Shown here: piece after piece, positions 1-6,964 of the stretch
Numbering within the stretch: position 1 is the first letter of the stretch
Layout of the letters: each line of letters starts with the position of its first letter
Made by a program: the position numbers and the translations under genes
The notes under the pieces: model-generated
Told to the model about the DNA's origin: nothing
The model's database searches: none
Seen by the model: the letters and a program-made list of their open reading frames with translations, nothing else
Origin: an uncultured Alphaproteobacteria bacterium
Lineage (GTDB): Bacteria > Pseudomonadota > Alphaproteobacteria > HIMB59 > GCA-002718135
Length of the DNA stretch: 40,402 bases
Assembly: GCA_902512415.1 (NCBI GenBank)
Contig: CABXJB010000005.1
Coordinates: forward strand, 1-40,402
Direction of reading: 5' to 3'

Positions 1-1476
1 AGTCATGACGGGGCTACAATTTGCTTAAAAGAAGGTTCAAGTTTCAATCAATATATTGAGGATTATTTTAATGAGAAAAATTGGTCTTACGATAGTAAAT
101 ATTCATATACTGAAGTTGAATCATTTTCAAAACTAGTATTAGGTAAATGTGATTTGTATACAAATACAATAAGTGAACTTGAGTCTCTAAGAAGTTCTTA
201 CAATCAACAAGATAGATTAACTATTATTCAAATATCAAATAATGAAAAAGATAATGAAAAAATGTGTAATTATTTTGATAAAGAAGAAATAATGAATATT
301 GAAAATAAAAAGTATCTAATTAATCAATTTAAAAAAAATAAACTTCGAATTGAGGATACCCACCTTAATGTAATGAAGAAGTTCTTCTTTATTCTTACAA
401 CGAAAGAGACTGATCAAAAAGATGATTTTGATGCTGCAAGAGATTTATGTAATGAAATAAAAAGAACAATAAAAAAAACAATTGGTAATGCTAATTTTAC
501 TATAGAAAATAATAACAAAGTTGTTTCAGCAAGTGCTAATATTGATAGTGAATTATATTGTCTAAACAAAGGACTCAGAGAAAGAAGTTTAGGAACGCAA
601 TTTGGTAAATGTCCTGCAGGGTTTAAAAAAATCTCTAAAGAAGAATTTTATAGTTTTCCAAACTTACCAATAATTGACGAAAAATCAGAAGTTGCTAAAT
701 CTAACACTTCTCAAAATACTCAAGAGTCTCAAGTAGTTGTGACGTCAACCAAACTAGATAAAAAATCCCTCAAAGAAGAGCTAGCATATTGGAAAGAGTT
801 ATTTGAAGACGAATTAATTACCCAAGCAGAATATGACGCTAAAAGGAAAGAGCTATTAAGTGGTGCCTCAGTCACTACTACGACAACAGTAGCTGAGCCA
901 AAAGTTGAGAAGAAAAAAGTTGTTGCACAAACTACCGTGGTTGAAAATAATACAAATACAATCGACCTATCATTTAAAGACAAAAATTATATTAATCGAA
1001 GTTTGCTAGATAAAATGGGTTTCTTTTCTAATGACGGAAAGATTAAAGATTATTGTGAAGATAAATATCCAAAACTCCATGTCTATATGGAATGTTATGC
1101 GCAAAACGTAAAAAAATATCGTAATTATAAAAGAGCTGCAGCAGTATATGATCTTTATATTGATTATGGTCGATATTTGGCATGGGAGGCTATGATTGGT
1201 AATATGTCTGAGAGTTCTGCCAGATATCAGTTGAGTGCTAAACGAAAGGAACTAGGGGACGCTTATGCTGCTGAAAGTAGAGATAAGTGGAACCGTATTG
1301 CTGACTCAATGGAACAACTAAGAAAAACTCATGAAAGTTTTCAACCTAAACCACTTTATGGATCAGGGGAAAGTACAAATGTTTGTATGTACAATGCTGA
1401 AGAAGAAGCAATGAAAATTTGTAGACGTAAATTGAATAATGGAACTTGCGCACAATTTTCATTTGAAGGTTGCTAA
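1..1476 (+). CDS. Partial CDS open at the left edge: AapJ-like amino-acid-binding segment, SHOCT-like segment, then a Cys-containing C-terminus
   Basis: The frame is open from base 1; the ORF track start at 154 is a TTG inside it. N-terminal residues SHDGATICLKEGSSFNQYIEDYF...LGKCDLYT resemble AapJ-type periplasmic binding proteins. LKEELAYWKELFEDELITQAEYDAKRKELL resembles a SHOCT domain. Confidence 0.65.
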   Translation, partial: SHDGATICLKEGSSFNQYIEDYFNEKNWSYDSKYSYTEVESFSKLVLGKCDLYTNTISELESLRSSYNQQDRLTIIQISNNEKDNEKMCNYFDKEEIMNIENKKYLINQFKKNKLRIEDTHLNVMKKFFFILTTKETDQKDDFDAARDLCNEIKRTIKKTIGNANFTIENNNKVVSASANIDSELYCLNKGLRERSLGTQFGKCPAGFKKISKEEFYSFPNLPIIDEKSEVAKSNTSQNTQESQVVVTSTKLDKKSLKEELAYWKELFEDELITQAEYDAKRKELLSGASVTTTTTVAEPKVEKKKVVAQTTVVENNTNTIDLSFKDKNYINRSLLDKMGFFSNDGKIKDYCEDKYPKLHVYMECYAQNVKKYRNYKRAAAVYDLYIDYGRYLAWEAMIGNMSESSARYQLSAKRKELGDAYAAESRDKWNRIADSMEQLRKTHESFQPKPLYGSGESTNVCMYNAEEEAMKICRRKLNNGTCAQFSFEGC

Positions 1477-1604
1477 AAAAAGTCTAAATTATTTAGAAGA
1501 AAAAAAGTCTCCTTTTTGATTCCCTTCACATTCAAAAACTGTAATTCTTCATTTTAAATTGCTTGCAATTCCTCAGTTTTATTTCTACCAAGGATCTTTC
1601 GCCA

Positions 1605-1652
1605 GACTACGGATCTGGAGGTTAGGAGTTCGACTCTTCTCGGGCGCGCCAA
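1605..1652 (+). repeat. tRNA-Arg(ACG) 3'-half repeat R1 (putative att core)
   Basis: GACTACGGATCTGGAGGTTAGGAGTTCGACTCTTCTCGGGCGCGCCAA: anticodon loop CTACGGA, 3' anticodon stem, T-arm AGGAG-TTCGACT-CTTCT, 3' acceptor strand CGGGCGC, G, CCA. No 5' half upstream. Confidence 0.93.
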
Positions 1653-1688
1653 GTATCAAGCCAAAAAGTTAATTTCAAAAAAATCATA

Positions 1689-1720
1689 AAGTAAAAAAAG
1701 TTGGCCGTTTGTTGACTTTA
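1689..1720 (+). other. Cassette A left arm motif
   Basis: AAGTAAAAAAAGTTGGCCGTTTGTTGACTTTA, closely matched at 2503-2534 near the right end of the same cassette. Confidence 0.6.
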
Positions 1721-1778
1721 GTATTTAGAAATACCAGAACACTTAAGAATCTCCTTGGTTGGTGGTAAGGTAATCGTA

Positions 1779-2288
1779 ATGAAAAAAGGTTTCTCTCTTA
1801 TCGAACTTCTTGTTGTTGTTGCCATTATTGGTATCCTCGCTGCCGTGGGGATTGTTGCGTATAGTGGGTATACGGCGAGTGCTAAGATTAAAACTTTAGA
1901 AGCGAACTATAATACAATTGTTAAATATATAACTAATGAAGTTATGAAGTGTGAAATAGACAGCGAAATAGAAGCTCACATTTTATTTCCAAACAAGTAT
2001 CATTCTTGTACTTCTACTGCGAAAATTAGGAATTTTAAAAATATATCTACAACTGTGATATCTTTCTTACATAATGAAAATACTTATGGATTCAAAAACC
2101 CTTTAAATACAACAGATACTATTGTAATCAATAACAATTCAGATTGTCCTCGATCATCGCCTGGCTCCCCTGCTCTTGGACGCATAAATTGTGGTTACAA
2201 AACTAGTACTGACAAAGTTCATTGTTGCGCTTGTTGGGGGACAGGGACTAACGATACTTGGTCTACAACAATTGATAATCCTTATTAA
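1779..2288 (+). CDS. Type IV prepilin-like protein (cassette A cargo)
   Basis: MKKGFSLIELLVVVAIIGILAAVGIVAYSGY prepilin leader (G/F cleavage site, Glu+5) and a Cys-rich C-terminus. The ATG at 1779 is preferred over 1755 because it starts at MKKG. Confidence 0.85.
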   Translation: MKKGFSLIELLVVVAIIGILAAVGIVAYSGYTASAKIKTLEANYNTIVKYITNEVMKCEIDSEIEAHILFPNKYHSCTSTAKIRNFKNISTTVISFLHNENTYGFKNPLNTTDTIVINNNSDCPRSSPGSPALGRINCGYKTSTDKVHCCACWGTGTNDTWSTTIDNPY

Positions 2289-2502
2289 TCAAATATATTA
2301 TTGGATTTTTTGTGTAACACTTACGCAACACTTCGCATTCAAAAAACAAATTTTCAATTTTCAAATTAAGGGTTGCTCTAAAAGAACAACCACCTCATCA
2401 CAACGATCAAGGGAAGTGATAGGCCTTACCACTCCCCAAATGTTGTCCCTTAGAAGAACAACAGGTTCCCTGTAAAGATATTAAAATAAATACCTAATCT
2501 TT

Positions 2503-2534
2503 AAGTAAAAAAAAGTTGTCCGTTTGATTCCCTT
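2503..2534 (+). other. Cassette A right arm motif
   Basis: AAGTAAAAAAAAGTTGTCCGTTTGATTCCCTT, similar to 1689-1720 and to the segment upstream of R1 (about 1497-1527). Confidence 0.6.
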
Positions 2535-2612
2535 CATATTCAAAAACTGTAATTTTTCATTTTAAATTTCTTGCAATTCCTCATTTTTATTTTTACCAAG
2601 GATCTTTCGCCA

Positions 2613-2660
2613 GACTACGGATCTGGAGGTTAGGAGTTCGACTCTTCTCGGGCGCGCCAA
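2613..2660 (+). repeat. tRNA-Arg(ACG) 3'-half repeat R2
   Basis: Identical to the R1 core; about 90 bp upstream also nearly identical to the R1 upstream region. Confidence 0.93.
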
Positions 2661-2680
2661 GGTCTTCAAGGGTTTTTCCT

Positions 2681-2733
2681 TGTGAGACAGATCGAAAAAA
2701 AATTACCTTGTCTCTCTGGTGTCACTTTTAATC
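2681..2733 (+). other. Cassette B left arm sites: inverted site plus tandem pair
   Basis: Inverted TGTGAGACAG (2681-2690), then TTGTCTCTC-TGG-TGTCACTTT (2708-2728). Confidence 0.65.
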
Positions 2734-2768
2734 TTATTTATTTTATTTTTATGATAAAACTATTTTAA

Positions 2769-3614
2769 ATGAATAAGATAGTTTGGATTGCTTCTTATCC
2801 TAAAAGTGGCAACTCATGGATGAGGTATCTTTTGGGAAATTATTTTTTTAATCAAAATAATAATTTTGATGTTGATATAATTTCAAATCTAAAAAAATTT
2901 CACTTAGATGATAAGTTGTTTAATTCTAATTCATTAAAAAGCTTAAAAGAAAATCCATATGATATCTCAAAATACTGGATAAAATCTCAAGAAAATTTAA
3001 AAATTATAAATGGAAATGTTGTTTTTCTTAAAACACATAATGCATTAGTTAATATTAATAATAATGAGTTTACCAATGATGATTTAAGCCTTGCAATTAT
3101 TCACATTGTTAGAGATCCAAGAGATGTATTAATTTCATACTCTAAGTATAGAAATTTAAGCTTGGATGAGACAATTAAATTTATGATTTCAAAGAATTTA
3201 TCTTATGTCAGAAAAAAAAATGATCCAACTGAAATAGACATTATGGGATCATGGTCTTTTCATTATAATTCTTGGAAAAATGGAATCATAAAAATTCCAA
3301 GGATAGTAATTAAATATGAAGATTTAATTGATGATTGTTATAAAGTTTTTTTAAAAGTTATGAAATTTCTCTCAAAAAATATGAATTTTCAAATAGATGA
3401 TGAAAAAATCAAATCTAGTATTAATTTAGCTAAATTTGAAAATTTAAAAGAATCTGAAGAATTGAAATTATTTAAGGAAAATCAAGGGACAGAAAATTTT
3501 TTTAGAACTGGCAAATATAATAATTGGGTAAAAGAATTATCATATGAACAAGTTAAAATGATTGAAGATAACTTTAATGAAGAAATGATTAATTTAGGTT
3601 ATCTTAAAAAATAA
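2769..3614 (+). CDS. Sulfotransferase family protein (cassette B cargo)
   Basis: YPKSGNSWMR (PAPS 5'-phosphosulfate binding) and IVRDPRDVLISYSKY (3'-phosphate binding) motifs. Confidence 0.88.
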   Translation: MNKIVWIASYPKSGNSWMRYLLGNYFFNQNNNFDVDIISNLKKFHLDDKLFNSNSLKSLKENPYDISKYWIKSQENLKIINGNVVFLKTHNALVNINNNEFTNDDLSLAIIHIVRDPRDVLISYSKYRNLSLDETIKFMISKNLSYVRKKNDPTEIDIMGSWSFHYNSWKNGIIKIPRIVIKYEDLIDDCYKVFLKVMKFLSKNMNFQIDDEKIKSSINLAKFENLKESEELKLFKENQGTENFFRTGKYNNWVKELSYEQVKMIEDNFNEEMINLGYLKK

Positions 3615-3631
3615 TAAAAATTAACAATCTT

Positions 3632-3659
3632 TTGTCTCTCATTTGTCACTTTGAAAATC
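3632..3659 (+). other. Cassette B right arm sites
   Basis: TTGTCTCTC-ATT-TGTCACTTT: same two 9-mers and 3-nt spacing as 2708-2728. Confidence 0.7.
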
Positions 3660-3732
3660 AATTTTTTTACATTTAAGAAATGATTTTTTGCGTAATTCCG
3701 TATATGTACTAAAATCTGGTGCTCGAGCATTA

Positions 3733-3780
3733 GACTACGGATCTGGAGGTTAGGAGTTCGACTCTTCTCGGGCGCGCCAA
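3733..3780 (+). repeat. tRNA-Arg(ACG) 3'-half repeat R3
   Basis: Identical 48-nt core; upstream block belongs to a second family shared with R4 and R5. Confidence 0.93.
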
Positions 3781-3798
3781 TGTTTCTCTAGCTTTTTA

Positions 3799-3849
3799 CA
3801 AGTGCAACAAAAATCAAATCGTGATTTGTTGCAAATCTGTTGCACTTGC
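3799..3849 (+). other. Cassette C left arm sites: inverted site plus tandem pair
   Basis: CAAGTGCAACA (3799-3809) is the perfect inverse of TGTTGCACTTG (3838-3848); additional direct site TTTGTTGCAAAT (3825-3836). Confidence 0.7.
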
Positions 3850-3895
3850 TAACATTTTTTTTAACAAATATTTGTTTTAGGTATATCATATTTTA

Positions 3896-4960
3896 ATGAA
3901 AAAAGGTTTCTCTCTTATCGAACTCCTAGTTGTTGTTGCCATTATTGGTATCTTAGGAGCTGTTGGTATTGTTTCGAAGTTGGTAGCCGCTGAAGTATCC
4001 TATCAACAAGAACTTGCGAATCTGTATTGTGAGCCAGAAAATAAAGATCTAAGCTTTATTACATTTGAAGGCTCAAATGAGAGAATATCAACTGGAAAAT
4101 GTCAGTTTAATGATTATCAAATTGAATTTTATCAGTACAAATACCTGGTTCATAGCTGTTATGATCTGAACTATCTTTGCGGGATTGAATCTGATGCTAG
4201 AGACATTATTGGCAATACTGTCATAGTAAAAGATACAAACGAAAATGTTGTTGCAACAAATGTAGATATTGATGAAAGAGCCCCAGTAATTGAATTGTTT
4301 CGAATGCCTACAAGTTTTCCTTATATGGTGTTGAGAACAAACCTAGGTGGAGCTCGTTCACTTGCTAATCTCCATTTTTTCACTTCAATACCTATCTTTA
4401 AACAAGTTACGTCGATAGGACCTATTAGTGGTTGGCGTGATGATGGCAAGTATATATATTCTAATGAGCAAGACGAATGGCTGGTTGATAAATTTATAAC
4501 AGTCCCTACACCACACCTTTCGGCGCTTAGTGATTGGTTGCATTTTCCAGTAACTTATAAATTTGTTGATGATCGCCTTGTTAGGGCAGATGAACATATA
4601 AAAGCTAATCTTAAAATCTATAGTGAGTCTGAATTAGCTAATATTGCTGAAGAGGCCCTGCAAATTAGAACTTTAATTGACGGTCAGGCGGATAACAAGT
4701 GGAATATGGTGAACCTATTGTTTTCAGGGAAAAAAGATTCACTTTCAGGAAGGTTTTTTTCGAACTTCACTGATTTTGTTTATGAAGGTCAAGAGAATCT
4801 AGCATGGCAGTTTTTTGAACAAGCCATTCCGGACTCCTATGATATGCTCCCAGAAGGCATAGCTCCTGTGAACAACATGTATGCAACAAAAAGCATCATG
4901 AAAGAAACTATGAAAAATTGGATAAAGGAATATTTTCCTCTTGGAGTGTTAAGGGATTGA
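3896..4960 (+). CDS. Large protein with prepilin-type N-terminus (cassette C cargo)
   Basis: MKKGFSLIELLVVVAIIGILGAVGIV leader; the 5' DNA is nearly identical to the prepilin gene at 1779, the remainder unrelated by eye. Confidence 0.8.
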   Translation: MKKGFSLIELLVVVAIIGILGAVGIVSKLVAAEVSYQQELANLYCEPENKDLSFITFEGSNERISTGKCQFNDYQIEFYQYKYLVHSCYDLNYLCGIESDARDIIGNTVIVKDTNENVVATNVDIDERAPVIELFRMPTSFPYMVLRTNLGGARSLANLHFFTSIPIFKQVTSIGPISGWRDDGKYIYSNEQDEWLVDKFITVPTPHLSALSDWLHFPVTYKFVDDRLVRADEHIKANLKIYSESELANIAEEALQIRTLIDGQADNKWNMVNLLFSGKKDSLSGRFFSNFTDFVYEGQENLAWQFFEQAIPDSYDMLPEGIAPVNNMYATKSIMKETMKNWIKEYFPLGVLRD

Positions 4961-5033
4961 ACCCAGAAACATGATCCTTAAAATTCTTTTTAAAGTTAAT
5001 GACGGCTTAGATATAAAAACAGTATGTTAAATT

Positions 5034-5060
5034 TTGAGTTGCAAATTTGTAACATTACAG
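5034..5060 (+). other. Cassette C right arm sites
   Basis: TTGAGTTGCAAATTTGTAACATTACAG resembles 3825-3849 TTTGTTGCAAATCTGTTGCACTTGC. Confidence 0.55.
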
Positions 5061-5136
5061 AATCATTTTTTTTAACTTAACAAAAGATTTTTCTCATAAT
5101 TCCCTATATGTATTACATTCTAGTGCACGGGTAACG

Positions 5137-5184
5137 GACTACGGATCTGGAGGTTAGGAGTTCGACTCTTCTCGGGCGCGCCAA
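5137..5184 (+). repeat. tRNA-Arg(ACG) 3'-half repeat R4
   Basis: Identical 48-nt core. Confidence 0.93.
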
Positions 5185-5205
5185 GTATCCTGTACATTTT
5201 TAACG

Positions 5206-5252
5206 TTGTAGCAAAATAGAAAAAGCTGTTTGCTACAATATTGCTACATTAC
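5206..5252 (+). other. Cassette D left arm sites: inverted site plus tandem pair
   Basis: TTGTAGCAAA (5206-5215) is the perfect inverse of TTTGCTACAA (5229-5238), followed by TTGCTACATTAC. Confidence 0.7.
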
Positions 5253-5275
5253 GCTTTCGGGAAGAGAGTGATTAA

Positions 5276-5677
5276 CTAATCTTGAAATTTTCTAGTTGAA
5301 ACATATAAAGATAAGATAGCTAATAATGGATAAATAGATAAAGCTATCACAGGAATACCAGCTTTATATTTAAAGATTACGAATAATGCTGTTGCAAATA
5401 TTATCATAAATCCTATTCCTGATCCCAGTAAAAGTCTTTGAGCTCCTGATTTAATAGATATTCGAGCTAAATATAAAATTATTCCAATAGCCAAATGGCC
5501 TGCACCCATTAAAATTCTCATTACAGTACCAGTCTCTATAGCTTCTGGGTTTGAAACTATGTTAGGAAACATAATGATTGTAAGTTTTTCCGGATAAATA
5601 AAAAAAATTATACCTATAAAAATCATTATAATACCGTTTAATGCTAATATTGTTCTTGATCTTCTTAATATGTTCAT
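5276..5677 (-). CDS. Small multi-pass membrane protein of unknown function (cassette D cargo)
   Basis: 133-aa ORF with about four hydrophobic segments. Confidence 0.7.
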   Translation of the reverse strand: MNILRRSRTILALNGIIMIFIGIIFFIYPEKLTIIMFPNIVSNPEAIETGTVMRILMGAGHLAIGIILYLARISIKSGAQRLLLGSGIGFMIIFATALFVIFKYKAGIPVIALSIYPLLAILSLYVSTRKFQD

Positions 5678-5750
5678 TTTAGGAAAAGATTAGAGTATAA
5701 AAATTATTAAACAATAATTTTTTTAGTAATCTTAAAAAAAATCCCTTAGC

Positions 5751-5774
5751 TGTGCTGCAAATCTGCTACTTTAC
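5751..5774 (+). other. Cassette D right arm sites
   Basis: TGTGCTGCAAATCTGCTACTTTAC aligns with 5229-5252 TTTGCTACAATATTGCTACATTAC. Confidence 0.65.
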
Positions 5775-5853
5775 AAATTCATTTTTTTTTAACTTAACAA
5801 ATGATTTTTCCCGTAATTCCGTATATGTACTACAATCTAGTGCACGGGTAACG

Positions 5854-5901
5854 GACTACGGATCTGGAGGTTAGGAGTTCGACTCTTCTAGGGCGCGCCA
5901 A
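5854..5901 (+). repeat. tRNA-Arg(ACG) 3'-half repeat R5 (distal copy, one substitution)
   Basis: Same 48-nt core with TTCTAGGG instead of TTCTCGGG. Confidence 0.92.
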
Positions 5902-5914
5902 AAGAAAGGTTTTT

Positions 5915-6964
5915 ATGCTAGTAGATATTAACGAAAATAAAATTTTAAAAGATGATTCTTTTAAAAAGTTTTTTTTATCAGCTACTTTGCAAGATATAAA
6001 ACAAAATTGTAAAATATTTACAGGTGATTTTTATCTAGATTCATTTAATTATTTTCCTATTAGTAATAACTTTAAAACATTTCATTATTTATTTAAAAAA
6101 CAAGACCAGAATTCACTAGATCATTTTTATACTGATCATTTTTATAAAAATTTAATTGACAAAAAAAATGATTTTAAAATTATTAAGAATAGCTATGTTC
6201 TGGGCAGCAGTCCTGCTGATAATTATTTTACAAACTTAATTCATTTTTTTCCTAGAATTTTTTTTATTAATGAAAAAAAAATAAACTTAGTAATACATAG
6301 AAATTTATCAAATAAATTTAGAACTTTAATTAATACAATATGTAAGATGAGAGAAATTGATATTACATTTAGTTTTATTGATGATGGTTTTTACAAATTT
6401 GAAAACTGTTTAATTCCTCAATTTTTTAATATTAAAAAATCTATAAATATTAATAAATTTTTTCTTGATGCAGTTCTTCCAAATGTCAAAGCTCCTGAGT
6501 TTAAATCTAAAATTTATATTAGAAGAGATAATGCTGATTATAGGAAAATTATAAATGAGTCAGATTTGATAGAAAAATTAAGAAAACAAGGATTTGAAAT
6601 AATTAATCCTCAACATTTTGAGATACTTACTCAAATGAAAATATTTTTAAATGCTGATTTGATTATTTCTCCCTATGGTTCAAATTTGTCAAACATTATT
6701 TTTTGCAAACCTGGTACTAAAATTATTGAAATTTCTCCAGATTTCAACAATGAATATGAAAAATATATATCAACTCGATACAAAGATATTTCCAATATGA
6801 TTGGTTTAAATTTTTTAAAAGTTAATGCCGATACGGTTGATACAAACAAACATTCAGAATTAGCAATAAAATATATAAATTCTGATATTTTACATAATAG
6901 TAATTATTATAAACATTTAATTTTAAAAGTTAGTGAGATTGATAAAATAATTAACAGCCTGTAG
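5915..6964 (+). CDS. Glycosyltransferase family 61-like protein
   Basis: C-terminal IYIRRDNADYR...GFEIINPQHFEILTQMKIFLNADLIISPYGSNLSNIIFCKPGTKIIEISP typical of GT61/DUF563. Confidence 0.8.
   Translation: MLVDINENKILKDDSFKKFFLSATLQDIKQNCKIFTGDFYLDSFNYFPISNNFKTFHYLFKKQDQNSLDHFYTDHFYKNLIDKKNDFKIIKNSYVLGSSPADNYFTNLIHFFPRIFFINEKKINLVIHRNLSNKFRTLINTICKMREIDITFSFIDDGFYKFENCLIPQFFNIKKSININKFFLDAVLPNVKAPEFKSKIYIRRDNADYRKIINESDLIEKLRKQGFEIINPQHFEILTQMKIFLNADLIISPYGSNLSNIIFCKPGTKIIEISPDFNNEYEKYISTRYKDISNMIGLNFLKVNADTVDTNKHSELAIKYINSDILHNSNYYKHLILKVSEIDKIINSL

Noticed and set aside
729-983. 84-aa minus-strand ORF
   Set aside because: Antisense to a convincing plus-strand gene; Val/Thr-rich shadow of the linker.
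1605-1652. Complete tRNA-Arg gene at any repeat
   Set aside because: No GCGCCCG 5' acceptor strand or D-arm found upstream of any copy; only partial anticodon-stem complement remains.
2191-2475. 94-aa ORF
   Set aside because: Overlaps the prepilin gene out of frame and runs through a hairpin-rich region; low-complexity, no family resemblance.
1605-5901. Five repeats as a CRISPR array
   Set aside because: Spacing is 0.7-1.4 kb and filled with genes; the repeat is a tRNA 3' half.
1605-5901. Classical integron with attC sites
   Set aside because: No IntI; boundaries are tRNA fragments, not attC-like hairpins.
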